Assembly (NCBI GenBank): GCA_000171875.1
Contig: ABHI01000002.1
Coordinates: 558,001 to 622,000, forward strand
Direction of reading: 5' to 3'
Source: Flavobacteriales bacterium ALC-1
GTDB taxonomy: Bacteria; Bacteroidota; Bacteroidia; Flavobacteriales; Flavobacteriaceae
Length of the DNA stretch: 64,000 bases
Part shown: positions 28,740 through 37,680 of the stretch, piece after piece
Numbering within the stretch: the stretch's first letter is position 1
Layout: the number at the start of each line of letters is the position of its first letter
Notes under the pieces: generated by a model
Told to the model about the DNA's origin: nothing
What the model saw: the letters and a program-made list of their open reading frames with translations, nothing else
Databases searched by the model: none
Made by a program: the position numbers and the translations under genes

Positions 28740-30068
28740 ATGGAAAACAATAATATTTCGGTAGGATTAGATATAGGAACTACAAAAATTGTTGCCATGA
28801 TTGGTCGCAAAAATGAGTATGGTAAAGTTGAAATTTTGGGTGTAGGTAAATCCAAAAGTATGGGTGTGCATCGTGGTGTGGTAAATAATATTACGCAAAC
28901 GATTCAATCAATACAACAAGCTGTACAAGAAGCGGAAGCTGCAGCTTCAGAAAAAATAGAAGAGGTTACTGTTGGTATTGCAGGTCAGCATATTCGTAGT
29001 TTACAACATAGCGACTATATCACTAGAGCTAATGCAGATATGGTTATTGATGAAGGAGATATTGATCGATTGATTAATCAAGTACATAAGCTGGTAATGC
29101 TTCCAGGTGAAGAAATTATCCATGTGTTACCACAAGAATTTAAGGTTGATGGTCAGGCCGAAATTAAAGAACCAATTGGTATGTATGGTGGACGCCTTGA
29201 AGCTAATTTTCATGTTGTAGTAGGTCAAGTATCATCCATTAGAAATATTGGACGTTGTGTTAAAAGTTCTGGTTTACAGCTAGAAGGTATAACACTAGAA
29301 CCTTTAGCTTCAGCTAATGCTGTTTTAAGCAGAGAAGAAAAAGAAGCTGGTGTCGCTTTAATTGACATAGGTGGTGGAACAACAGATTTAGCAGTATTTA
29401 AAGATGGAATAATTCGTCATACAGCTGTAATACCTTTTGGTGGAAATGTTGTTACCGAAGACATAAAAGAAGGCTGTTCAATTATCGAAAAGCAAGCAGA
29501 GCTTTTAAAAATGAAGTTTGGTTCTGCATGGCCAGGAGAGAATAAAGACAACGAAATAGTGTCAATTCCTGGATTGAGGGGAAGAGAGCCAAAAGAAATT
29601 ACATTGAAGAACTTGTCTAAAATTATCCATGCTAGGGTGGTTGAAATTATTGAGCAAGTTTATGTAGAAATAAAGAATTACGGTCACGAAGAACAAAAGA
29701 AAAAATTAATTGCAGGTATTGTATTAACTGGTGGTGGAAGTCAGTTAAAACATTTAAAGCAGTTAGTTGAATATATCACAGGTATGGATACGAGAATTGG
29801 ATATCCAAATGAGCATTTAGCAGGTGATAGCGATGAAGATATTGCAAGTCCTTTGTTTGCAACTGCGGTTGGATTGGTGATGGATGGTTTAAAACGTCAA
29901 GAACGAAAACAAGCCGAAGAAGTAGAGGAAATGGTAATTGAGAACCAAGCAGAACAAACAATGGAAACTCAACCAGAGACTGTTGTAGAAGAACCAATAA
30001 AAGAGCGTCGTTCATTTTTAGACAAGTTAACAGAGCGTGTTAAAGAGTTTTTAGATAACGCAGAATAG
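28740..30068 (+). CDS. ftsA: cell division protein FtsA
   Basis: Actin-like ATPase tethering FtsZ to the membrane, 442 aa. Phosphate 1 loop SVGLDIGTTKIVAMIG, 1C domain, phosphate 2 ALIDIGGGTTDLAVF and adenosine motif IVLTGGGSQLKHL. The C-terminus has an acidic linker (about 385-420, many Glu and Gln) and ends with an amphipathic helix (RSFLDKLTERVKEFLDN) for membrane binding. It stands 3 bases after ftsQ. Confidence 0.96.
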   Translation: MENNNISVGLDIGTTKIVAMIGRKNEYGKVEILGVGKSKSMGVHRGVVNNITQTIQSIQQAVQEAEAAASEKIEEVTVGIAGQHIRSLQHSDYITRANADMVIDEGDIDRLINQVHKLVMLPGEEIIHVLPQEFKVDGQAEIKEPIGMYGGRLEANFHVVVGQVSSIRNIGRCVKSSGLQLEGITLEPLASANAVLSREEKEAGVALIDIGGGTTDLAVFKDGIIRHTAVIPFGGNVVTEDIKEGCSIIEKQAELLKMKFGSAWPGENKDNEIVSIPGLRGREPKEITLKNLSKIIHARVVEIIEQVYVEIKNYGHEEQKKKLIAGIVLTGGGSQLKHLKQLVEYITGMDTRIGYPNEHLAGDSDEDIASPLFATAVGLVMDGLKRQERKQAEEVEEMVIENQAEQTMETQPETVVEEPIKERRSFLDKLTERVKEFLDNAE

Positions 30069-30110
30069 TGAATTAATTAAGACATATAAAATCCCATAAT
30101 CATTAATAAT

Positions 30111-32030
30111 ATGAGCAACAACAATGAATTTGGAAACATTTCCTTCGATTTGCCAAAGCATCAGTCTAACGTCATCAAAGTAATTGGTGTTGGTGGAGGT
30201 GGTAGCAATGCTATAAATCACATGTTTCAACAAGGTATCAAAGGTGTTGATTTTGTGATTTGTAACACAGATGCGCAAGCCCTTCAAAATAGTGGTGTTC
30301 CAAACAAAATTCAATTAGGAGTCAACTTAACCGAAGGTTTAGGTGCAGGTGCAAATCCAGATGTTGGAGAAGAAGCAGCTGTAGAAAGTTTAGAAGACAT
30401 TCGTAGAATGTTAGATACCAATACAAAAATGGTGTTCATAACTGCTGGTATGGGCGGAGGGACAGGTACTGGTGCAGCTCCGATTATTGCTAAAATGGCA
30501 AAAGAATTAGATATTCTTACCGTTGGTATAGTAACGATGCCATTTCAGTTTGAAGGTAAAATGCGAAACGAACAAGCACAACGTGGTATTGAAAAATTAC
30601 GTCAGCATGTAGATTCGTTGGTTGTTATTAATAATAACAAATTACGTGAAGTTTATGGTAATTTAGGTTTTAAAGCAGGTTTCTCTAAGGCAGATGAAGT
30701 ATTATCAACTGCTTCTAGAGGTATTGCAGAGGTGATAACACATCACTACACTCAAAATATTGATTTACGTGATGCTAAAACAGTATTAAGTAATAGTGGA
30801 ACAGCCATTATGGGATCGGCTTCAGCTTCTGGACAAACTAGAGCTCAAGAGGCCATCATGAAAGCTTTAGATTCACCATTACTTAATGATAATAAGATTA
30901 CAGGAGCAAAAAACGTATTGTTGCTTATCGTTTCGGGCTCTCAAGAAATTACTATTGACGAAATCGGTGAGATTAATGACCATATCCAAACGGAAGCAGG
31001 TTATGGTGCTAATATAATTATGGGTGTTGGTGAAGATGAATCTTTACAAGAATCTATTTCTGTAACTATTATCGCTACAGGATTTGATATTGACCAGCAG
31101 AATGAAATTTCTAATACTGAAACTAAAAAGGTAATTCATGCTTTAGGTGAGTCAACAGATGAAGATAAGGAACCAGCTATAATTACACCTGACATTGTTT
31201 TAGAAGATGAAAAAGAAGAGCCAATTGTTCGTCATACATTACTTGAGGAAGATGAAGTAGAAGTTAAGGCTGAAACTAATTCTGAAACGGATTTAATTAC
31301 TACCTCTGAGCTTTTACGTAATATGAATGTAGTATATGATGAAGTTTTAGATACTAACTCTCAAGTTGAGACACAGCCAGAAGAGTTCATTATTACACCA
31401 ATAGAGAACAAAGCAGATATTATTGAAGTAGAACAAGAAGAAGAGCAAATAACATTAACATTCGATTTGCCTCTGTCTAGTAATGAGCCAGAACAAGTTG
31501 AAGAGTCAAATTCTAATGAAGACAAAATGTTTTTTAGCTTAGATGAGGATGTTAAAGATATGGACGTTAATGAGCCAGTTGAAATAATTTCTGTTACAGA
31601 AGTTAATGAAGAAGGAGAGAAGCGTTATGCATTAGATGATTTTGAAACATTTGAATCTTCTATGAATCCAAAAACAGAAGGAACTGAGGTAAAAGAAGAA
31701 ATTGTTTTTGAGAAAAAAGTGTTACCTGTTGAAGAAATAGAAGAGGTGTTACAGGAAGAGATTGATCCAATGAATAGTCCAATCTCAGAATTACTTATTG
31801 CTCGTGCAGATGAACGCAGAAAGAAAATGAAGGATTTCAACTATAAATTTAACAATGCAAAAATAGATGAAATTGAAAAAGAACCTGCTTACAAAAGACA
31901 AGGTGTTAATTTAGAAGATGTTCAACATTCTTCTGAAACCAATGCTTCTAGAATGTCTGTAGGTACAGATGATAACGATGACATACAATTACGAAGTAAC
32001 AATTCATTTTTACACGACAAGCCAGATTAA
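30111..32030 (+). CDS. ftsZ: cell division protein FtsZ
   Basis: Tubulin-like GTPase forming the Z ring. The GTP-binding part includes VIGVGGGGSNAINHM and the tubulin signature GMGGGTGTGAAPIIAKMA; the T7-loop region follows. The folded core ends near residue 325. The rest, about 310 residues, is a very acidic, probably disordered linker, followed by a conserved PAYKRQGV stretch near 597-604 and a polar tail. Total 639 aa is long compared with E. coli FtsZ (383 aa) but usual in Flavobacteria. The gene is followed by a strong terminator. Confidence 0.97.
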   Translation: MSNNNEFGNISFDLPKHQSNVIKVIGVGGGGSNAINHMFQQGIKGVDFVICNTDAQALQNSGVPNKIQLGVNLTEGLGAGANPDVGEEAAVESLEDIRRMLDTNTKMVFITAGMGGGTGTGAAPIIAKMAKELDILTVGIVTMPFQFEGKMRNEQAQRGIEKLRQHVDSLVVINNNKLREVYGNLGFKAGFSKADEVLSTASRGIAEVITHHYTQNIDLRDAKTVLSNSGTAIMGSASASGQTRAQEAIMKALDSPLLNDNKITGAKNVLLLIVSGSQEITIDEIGEINDHIQTEAGYGANIIMGVGEDESLQESISVTIIATGFDIDQQNEISNTETKKVIHALGESTDEDKEPAIITPDIVLEDEKEEPIVRHTLLEEDEVEVKAETNSETDLITTSELLRNMNVVYDEVLDTNSQVETQPEEFIITPIENKADIIEVEQEEEQITLTFDLPLSSNEPEQVEESNSNEDKMFFSLDEDVKDMDVNEPVEIISVTEVNEEGEKRYALDDFETFESSMNPKTEGTEVKEEIVFEKKVLPVEEIEEVLQEEIDPMNSPISELLIARADERRKKMKDFNYKFNNAKIDEIEKEPAYKRQGVNLEDVQHSSETNASRMSVGTDDNDDIQLRSNNSFLHDKPD

Positions 32031-32067
32031 TAGCAGAATCAACCTGAAGTGTTATTATACTTTGTGA

Positions 32068-32110
32068 AAACCCGAAAATTTTCCCTCAATGTTTTCGGGT
32101 TTCTTTTTTA
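32068..32110 (+). terminator. rho-independent terminator of the dcw cluster
   Basis: An 11-bp perfect stem (32068-32078 with 32092-32102, core CCCGAAAA/TTTTCGGG), a 13-base loop and a following T-rich run. It lies 38 bases after the ftsZ stop and before the yqeY-like gene. Confidence 0.85.
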
Positions 32111-32135
32111 TCTTTACTATTACAAAAAACAAAAT

Positions 32136-32585
32136 ATGAGTTTACAAGACGATATAATGACTGCAATGAAGGCAGCGATGAAAGAGAAAGATCAGACAGC
32201 TTTAGCAGCATTAAGAGCTGTGAAATCTGAGATATTATTAGCTAAAACAGCTTCTGGTTCAAATGAAGAATTAACAGAAGAACAAGAGATAAAAATCTTA
32301 TCTAAAATGGTTAAGCAGCGAAAAGATAGCGCAGCTATATTTTTAGAACAAGATCGTAAAGATTTGGCTTTACCTGAAATAGATCAGGCAGAGGTAATTA
32401 GTCAGTTTCTTCCAGAGGCATTGAGTGAAGAGGAAATCGAAAAGGTAGTAATAATGACCATAGATCAAATAGGGGCTGAAGGCATGAAGGACATGGGTAA
32501 AGTTATGGGAATAGTTAGCAAAGAATTAGCAGGACAGGCAGATGGTAAAACTATTTCTATGATAGTAAAGGCTAAATTGTCTTAA
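32136..32585 (+). CDS. GatB/YqeY domain-containing protein
   Basis: A 149-residue cytoplasmic protein of the YqeY family, related to the tRNA-binding tail of the GatB amidotransferase subunit. It begins SLQDDIMTAMKAAMKEKD and contains ALRAVKSEILLAKT and QFLPEALSEEEIE, as the family does; the end has MGKVMGIVSKELAGQADGK. ATG 32136 is used, because the longer frame from 32049 would start inside the ftsZ terminator. The exact role is unknown. The tRNA-Arg gene follows after only 7 bases, so both are probably on one transcript. Confidence 0.92.
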   Translation: MSLQDDIMTAMKAAMKEKDQTALAALRAVKSEILLAKTASGSNEELTEEQEIKILSKMVKQRKDSAAIFLEQDRKDLALPEIDQAEVISQFLPEALSEEEIEKVVIMTIDQIGAEGMKDMGKVMGIVSKELAGQADGKTISMIVKAKLS

Positions 32586-32592
32586 CAAAGAA

Positions 32593-32666
32593 GGCCTCGT
32601 AGTTCAACTGGATAGAATATCAGATTTCGGCTCTGAGGGTTGGAGGTTCGAATCCTCTCGAGGTCA
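32593..32666 (+). tRNA. tRNA-Arg (anticodon TCG)
   Basis: A full cloverleaf can be folded: acceptor GGCCTCG with CGAGGTC (one G-T pair), anticodon stem TCAGA/TCTGA with loop TTTCGGC giving anticodon TCG, and T arm GGAGG-TTCGAAT-CCTCT. The discriminator is A at 32666; CCA is not encoded. It reads CGN arginine codons. Confidence 0.93.
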
Positions 32667-32679
32667 CGAATAAATATAT

Positions 32680-32723
32680 AAGGCTAAAAAATCCTTGAGC
32701 AAACTCAGGCATTTTTTAGCCTT
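32680..32723 (+). terminator. hairpin terminator after tRNA-Arg
   Basis: AAGGCTAAAAAAT at 32680-32692 pairs perfectly with ATTTTTTAGCCTT at 32711-32723, with an inner stem TGAG-CAAA-CTCA. The A and T tracts are inside the stem, so it could act in both directions. It ends the yqeY-tRNA transcript. Confidence 0.75.
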
Positions 32724-32850
32724 GCGTATTTTCAAGGCAGAACGCATTGAGGAAGCGCTAAGCTCTTTAGAATCTCTTATTGCACTTAGATTAATCTCAA
32801 AATAAAGTATTTCCTCATCAATATTTCATTTTCTTCTTTATATTTAAACT
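32724..32850. other. non-coding spacer with a short open frame, possible gene remnant
   Basis: This stretch has no start codon or full gene. Reading from about 32724 there is an open frame of roughly 26 codons ending at a TAA near 32805, with text KAERIEEALSSLESL, which looks protein-like (helical, charged). It may be the tail of a lost gene or chance. Confidence 0.25.
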
Positions 32851-33711
32851 ATGATCTACTTTCCGATAGTTGTACAATTAACTTTTAATCCTACATTAAA
32901 ATTAGTTCTTCTAGTATTGTTTTTTGTTGGTATGAGTTTAGTTGTGCTAAGTCGATTTTATATTTATTTTGAGCAAACCTACGCTCTTAAATATAAAAAA
33001 CCATTTTTTTTAAACTTTGTAATGCTTTCAAAAAAGACTACTAATAATCAATTGAGAGTTTTAGAAAGAGACTTTTTATTTTACCAGAGACTGAATGAGA
33101 AAGAAAGGTTACTGTTTCAACATAGAGTAGCTTCGTTTATTAATGATAAAGAATTTATAAGCAGAGAAAATCTAGAATTAACAGAGGATATAAAAACTTT
33201 AATTTCAGCTACAGCTATAATGCTAACATTTGGATTTAGAAAATATAAAATAGATTTGATTGATAAGGTTATAGTATATCCAAAAGCGTATTACTCTAAA
33301 ACCAATGAAACGTATCATAAGGGTGAAACCAATCCACAATTAAAAGCAATAGTATTCTCTTGGGAGGACTTTAAACATGGTTATAAAATAGGAGATGATA
33401 ACCTTAACCTAGGTGTACATGAATTTGGGCATGCAATACATTTAAATGCTTCTAATAATAATGATATTAGCAGCCTGATTTTTAATCAAGGATTCGATAA
33501 TCTTACAAATTATCTGCAACACCATAAAATTGTAAGGCAAGATCTTATAGCATCTAAATATTTTAGGGAATATGCCTATACAAATCAATATGAGTTTTTT
33601 GCTGTATTACTTGAGAATTTTATTGAGACACCGTTAGAATTTAGAGCTCAATTTCCAAAGCTATATAATTATTTAAAACAGATGCTTAATTTTAATTTTG
33701 CAGGATATTAA
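32851..33711 (+). CDS. M90 (MtfA-like) zinc metallopeptidase
   Basis: A 286-residue protein with one N-terminal membrane helix (about 10-30) and a domain resembling MtfA, the E. coli peptidase that binds the Mlc repressor. The zinc motif is HEFGHAIH at about 190-197, and the downstream YEFFAVLLENFIETP supplies the usual glutamate-containing helix of M90 peptidases. The N-terminal anchor is an addition compared with E. coli MtfA. The natural substrate is unknown. It is not tightly linked to its neighbours. Confidence 0.87.
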   Translation: MIYFPIVVQLTFNPTLKLVLLVLFFVGMSLVVLSRFYIYFEQTYALKYKKPFFLNFVMLSKKTTNNQLRVLERDFLFYQRLNEKERLLFQHRVASFINDKEFISRENLELTEDIKTLISATAIMLTFGFRKYKIDLIDKVIVYPKAYYSKTNETYHKGETNPQLKAIVFSWEDFKHGYKIGDDNLNLGVHEFGHAIHLNASNNNDISSLIFNQGFDNLTNYLQHHKIVRQDLIASKYFREYAYTNQYEFFAVLLENFIETPLEFRAQFPKLYNYLKQMLNFNFAGY

Positions 33712-33761
33712 TAGCTAATAAATAAAGTCTTATTTTTAAGCATTAATACAACTAGTTATAT

Positions 33762-34703
33762 ATGAAAAGAATATTGGTTACTGGTGGTGCTGGATTTGTA
33801 GGTTCTCACTTGTGTGAACGTTTACTAAGCGAAGGTAACGAAGTTATTTGTTTAGACAATTACTTCACAGGTTCAAAACGTAATATAGAGCACTTAATGG
33901 ATCACCATTATTTTGAGTTAGTGCGTCATGATATCATTAACCCTTATATGGTAGAAGTCGATGAGATATATAATTTAGCTTGCCCTGCTTCACCTGTTCA
34001 CTATCAATATAACCCTATTAAAACGGTGAAAACATCAGTAATGGGGGCTATTAATATGTTAGGTTTAGCTAAACGTGTTGGCGCAAAAATATTACAGGCT
34101 TCTACTAGTGAAGTTTATGGGGACCCTACAGTTCATCCACAACCTGAAAGTTATTGGGGAAATGTAAACCCAATAGGTCTGAGATCTTGTTATGATGAAG
34201 GTAAACGTTGTGCAGAAACCTTGTTTATGGATTACCATAATCAAAATGCTGTAAAAATTAAAATCATCCGTATTTTTAATACATATGGCCCAAGAATGCA
34301 TCCTCAAGATGGACGAGTAGTCTCAAATTTTATAGTACAAGCCTTAAAAGGTGATGATATTACAATTTTTGGTGATGGTACACAAACTAGAAGTTTTCAA
34401 TATGTTGATGATTTAATTGAAGGTGCGCATCGTATGATGAGTAGTAGAGATGGTTTTATTGGACCTGTGAATATTGGAAACCCTGTAGAGTTCACTATGC
34501 TAGAGTTAGCAAAAGAAGTTGTAGATATAATTGGCTCAAAATCTAAAATCACATATTTACCCCTACCTCAAGATGATCCTATGCAACGTCAACCAGATAT
34601 AAGTTTAGCTAAGAAAGAACTTGGAGATTGGGAGCCTAAGATTAGCCTAAATGAAGGACTTAAATATACAATTGAATATTTTGATAAGTTGTTGAAAGAA
34701 TAG
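33762..34703 (+). CDS. UDP-glucuronate decarboxylase (UDP-xylose synthase)
   Basis: Extended short-chain dehydrogenase that converts UDP-glucuronate to UDP-xylose, 313 aa. NAD site [16 protein letters not shown], then [16 protein letters not shown], the family stretch [16 protein letters not shown], the catalytic YxxxK as SCYDEGKR, and [17 protein letters not shown]. The combination is typical of UXS enzymes and separates it from 4-epimerases. It supplies nucleotide sugar for surface glycans; the polysaccharide locus begins about 7 kb downstream. A strong bidirectional terminator follows. Confidence 0.93.
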   Translation: MKRILVTGGAGFVGSHLCERLLSEGNEVICLDNYFTGSKRNIEHLMDHHYFELVRHDIINPYMVEVDEIYNLACPASPVHYQYNPIKTVKTSVMGAINMLGLAKRVGAKILQASTSEVYGDPTVHPQPESYWGNVNPIGLRSCYDEGKRCAETLFMDYHNQNAVKIKIIRIFNTYGPRMHPQDGRVVSNFIVQALKGDDITIFGDGTQTRSFQYVDDLIEGAHRMMSSRDGFIGPVNIGNPVEFTMLELAKEVVDIIGSKSKITYLPLPQDDPMQRQPDISLAKKELGDWEPKISLNEGLKYTIEYFDKLLKE

Positions 34704-34713
34704 TATGTTGAGC

Positions 34714-34765
34714 ATTATATAAAACAAAAAAACTCATAAATATGAGTTTTTTTGTTTTATATAAT
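34714..34765. terminator. bidirectional terminator, perfect 24-bp stem
   Basis: The two arms 34714-34737 and 34742-34765 are perfect inverse complements with a four-base loop; core ACTCAT/ATGAGT followed by a T7 run on either strand. It separates the convergent UDP-glucuronate decarboxylase and outer-membrane protein genes. Confidence 0.9.
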
Positions 34766-34780
34766 CATTTTAGTTGTAAA

Positions 34781-35350
34781 CTATAATTTAAATACGGCTT
34801 GTAAATGATATTGGTAATGATTGTTATCCAAACCACTATCTTTATGGTTAAAAGCAAATTTACCGATAACATGAGTTCTTAGTCCAAAAGTTCTATTTTT
34901 ATTTAACCAAAATAGTACTCCACCACCGATATTTGCAGAGATATTAGTTTCATCAATGTGAAAGAAACCTAGGCCTGCATTAGCATAAAAGTCTATCCAA
35001 TCAACACCACGACGAAAGATATACTCTCCAAAATAATATTTTACGTGAGTATCAAATGATATATAATTATAGTCTTTATCTAAATTTACCCCATCAATTT
35101 CATCATCCTCGGTAAAACCATTTAAAGTTATAGATTGTTCGATTGCAAAATTATCACTCCAATTTAATTCTATAGCCGCAGAAATTGGGAATTGAGTTCC
35201 CCAATCTCCTGGGTGAAAGATTGGTGATCTAGAACCTAAGCTATTGACTGAATTTAGGCCAACACTTAATGACCATTCACTGTTACTTCGCTGGGCGAAA
35301 GATGACAAGCTAAATGTGCCTAAAGCTATTATTAAAATTAATTTTTTCAT
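34781..35350 (-). CDS. outer-membrane beta-barrel protein
   Basis: A 189-residue exported protein with a clear signal peptide (1-19, ending SSFAQR). The mature part alternates polar and hydrophobic residues with aromatic girdles, for example FDTHVKYYFGEYIF and GLGFFHIDETNISANIGGG, and ends with a C-terminal phenylalanine-containing strand (YHLQAVFKL), as 8-stranded barrels do. Function is not evident. A good promoter lies at 35368-35398. Confidence 0.8.
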   Translation of the reverse strand: MKKLILIIALGTFSLSSFAQRSNSEWSLSVGLNSVNSLGSRSPIFHPGDWGTQFPISAAIELNWSDNFAIEQSITLNGFTEDDEIDGVNLDKDYNYISFDTHVKYYFGEYIFRRGVDWIDFYANAGLGFFHIDETNISANIGGGVLFWLNKNRTFGLRTHVIGKFAFNHKDSGLDNNHYQYHLQAVFKL

Positions 35351-35367
35351 GCTAAAATCATTTTCAT

Positions 35368-35398
35368 CAAAGTTAAACTTTATGAATTATAAAACAAA
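35368..35398 (-). promoter_or_regulatory. promoter of the beta-barrel protein gene
   Basis: On the minus strand TTTG (35398-35395) is followed after 19 bases by TAACTTTG (35375-35368). Both elements and the spacing match the Bacteroidota -33/-7 consensus. The start codon is at 35350, so the leader would be very short. Confidence 0.65.
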
Positions 35399-35427
35399 TA
35401 TTGACGTGAAGTTATTGTAATAAAAGC

Positions 35428-36495
35428 CTAAAAACTGTTGAAAAACGATTTAAAATGAGTGTAAATACGTTTTCTATCGTTAATTATCGCTTTTCTGTAA
35501 GATTTATTGATTGTAAAATATATTAGACGATTTAACAAAATAAATAAAAAATTGCTAAATGTTAATACGCGGTTCCAAAATTTATAAAATATAAGGTGTC
35601 TTAATTTAAACAAGTAAAAAGATGTAGAATAATTTGATTTACTATTAGTTACAGTTTTTATGTCTTGAAAAAACAAACTTGTATAACAAAAATAACTTTT
35701 AAAAAATTTATCATTATACCATATTTGATAATCTTTATGCTTTTGTATCAATAGTATAGTGTCATACGCTGAACGAAAACTTATACTATTGTATAAAACA
35801 CCTTTGTCATTGATTTGATAGTTAAGAATATTATGCATTAAAAGATGTTTTAAAGATGGTATAAATATATTTTCTTGTTGTTCTTTTAAGATAGATTTAG
35901 GATTAAGTGCATTATAATTAAAACTTATAAATAATTTTCGATGGACTTCAACAGCTGCTATACGATTTGATGATACATCAGTTTTTAATCTTGGCAGATG
36001 CTTATGTTCAAAAAAATCGTTTCCTAATGTTTGTTTAATAGGTTTATATCCTATATCGATTAATAATCGATGGGCTTTATTTAATTGATTTGGACTAACC
36101 AGTATATCAATATCTCCAAGCATACGCTCTGCAATATCACTAAAACAATTTAAAACTAAGAGAGCTGCCCCTTTTAAGAATACAAACTCTATATTATGTG
36201 AATTAAGAAGTTGGGATATTTCACCTATCTGGGTTAGTATAATGCTGTTTCTTTTTCTGTTTTCACTTGTGATATGTTCGAGATAATTGATTAAGTCTAC
36301 AGGTAATACATGCAAGAGTTGTTTCGCTTTTAGTCTACAATAAATAGCTGGTAATACTAAGTGTTTGCTTCCTTCAACGACAATAGCATCCCAATCGAAT
36401 GATGGCTGAGTAAGTGTTTTTTCTAATTTAAGAGTTGAAGTTTCAAAACTTAGGATATCTGCAATATGTTGATATGTAATGGCAAGATTACCCAT
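35428..36495 (-). CDS. nucleotidyltransferase family protein (NTP_transf_5-like)
   Basis: A 355-residue protein with a nucleotidyltransferase core: FVFLKGAALLVL (Lys108, Gly109) and the metal-binding ERMLGDIDILVSP with Asp128 and Asp130, followed by a helical C-terminal half. Members of this family occur in RiPP-type clusters, including lasso peptide loci, and in polysaccharide loci; their reaction is mostly unproven but probably nucleotidyl transfer to a peptide or small molecule. It lies 33 bases downstream of the HPr-kinase-like gene and is the last gene of the cassette. The tail is Lys/Arg-rich. Confidence 0.8.
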   Translation of the reverse strand: MGNLAITYQHIADILSFETSTLKLEKTLTQPSFDWDAIVVEGSKHLVLPAIYCRLKAKQLLHVLPVDLINYLEHITSENRKRNSIILTQIGEISQLLNSHNIEFVFLKGAALLVLNCFSDIAERMLGDIDILVSPNQLNKAHRLLIDIGYKPIKQTLGNDFFEHKHLPRLKTDVSSNRIAAVEVHRKLFISFNYNALNPKSILKEQQENIFIPSLKHLLMHNILNYQINDKGVLYNSISFRSAYDTILLIQKHKDYQIWYNDKFFKSYFCYTSLFFQDIKTVTNSKSNYSTSFYLFKLRHLIFYKFWNRVLTFSNFLFILLNRLIYFTINKSYRKAIINDRKRIYTHFKSFFNSF

Positions 36496-36528
36496 AGATG
36501 ATTTAATAAACTACTAATATAGCGGTTA

Positions 36529-37665
36529 TTATAAGTTTTTATTAAGTTGATGAAATAATTCAGAGATTTTTTGGGTTACTTTTTTAGTATCACTATAGGT
36601 TAATTTATAGATATTCAACCTTCCTATCCAATCTAAAAACTGCTTGGCATGCAAAGGGTCTGGTGATAACCAAGAATCAGGAATTAGTGTTTCTAGTAAT
36701 GTTTTAATAGATATATTTTCTAAAATAGTTTCAGCATTACTTTTGTAATTTACTAAGATAATTGCATTACATGGATAATAGTCTTTTTCTGGATTATCAC
36801 AGGGTAAATACTTTATAAAACCTTTAGCTTTGTTAAATTGAATCTTTGGTAAAGCATCAAAATTATTTATATGAGGTTGTAGTACATTGAAAGCTCCTTC
36901 TTTTATTGATATTGCTGAAGGATTATAATATATGCTCTTGTTTTTTGAAAGCATAGGAGAAACGTCATCTGCAAGTAAATTAAAACCACTAGCAGCTAAT
37001 AAGGCACATAAAGTACTTTTTCCTTTTCCGGATTCTCCAACAAAAAGTATTGAGGAGTTACCATCTGTAAGTGTTGAGCCATGAAAAGTACCTATCCAAT
37101 CATTTTCTTCTTTATTATGAATAGTACAAAGTAATTGCATTATAAATTTACCTTGTAAAAGGTGATAATCTTTTTTTGGTACACAAGTGATTAATTCTTC
37201 ATCTTTATATAAGTATAATTGCTCATTTTTTAAGTAAATATCGAATGTCGTCTGAGCATAATCAGTTGTGTCAGTTGTAAGGTGTGCTAGGGAAGGATGT
37301 ACAGTTTTTAATACTAATTCTGAATCATAATAAATTTGAATCAATTTACCTTTAATTGAGTATTGTTTTAAAATATTACGATTAGAAGCGTCAATAGCTA
37401 TTTGTTTATCTACTGGTGTGGTAATAGGTATATTACAGTTATTAAGATAATCTCGAATTGTTTCAGGTATAGTTTCGGACCCAGTATCATCTATACTACT
37501 AGCTATTTTTGCTTTGAAATCTTCTATAGTTTCAGACTGTAAATAATAGTCGAGAAATCTTTTGAATAAAGATTCTACAACACTATAACTATTAGATTTT
37601 GAGTACCATAATACACAATGCTCACCAATTTGTTTTTTATATGTTGGTGCTAAGCTGTTGTTCAA
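36529..37665 (-). CDS. HPr-kinase-like ATPase
   Basis: A 378-residue protein with a C-terminal HprK-type kinase fold. The pattern is FHGSTL (His195), Walker A VGESGKGKST (210-218) and NLLADDVSPM (Asp233, Asp234), as in HPr kinase/phosphorylase. The N-terminal 200 residues are unlike true HprK; residues 40-80 show a helix pattern (SETIEDFKAKIAS, PETIRDYLNN) that could be a PqqD-like peptide-recognition domain, though this is only a guess. HprK-like kinases in lasso peptide clusters phosphorylate the precursor peptide. No HPr gene is nearby. A short peptide gene lies 15 bases upstream. Confidence 0.82.
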   Translation of the reverse strand: MNNSLAPTYKKQIGEHCVLWYSKSNSYSVVESLFKRFLDYYLQSETIEDFKAKIASSIDDTGSETIPETIRDYLNNCNIPITTPVDKQIAIDASNRNILKQYSIKGKLIQIYYDSELVLKTVHPSLAHLTTDTTDYAQTTFDIYLKNEQLYLYKDEELITCVPKKDYHLLQGKFIMQLLCTIHNKEENDWIGTFHGSTLTDGNSSILFVGESGKGKSTLCALLAASGFNLLADDVSPMLSKNKSIYYNPSAISIKEGAFNVLQPHINNFDALPKIQFNKAKGFIKYLPCDNPEKDYYPCNAIILVNYKSNAETILENISIKTLLETLIPDSWLSPDPLHAKQFLDWIGRLNIYKLTYSDTKKVTQKISELFHQLNKNL

Positions 37666-37680
37666 AATAAAGTCTAAAAA

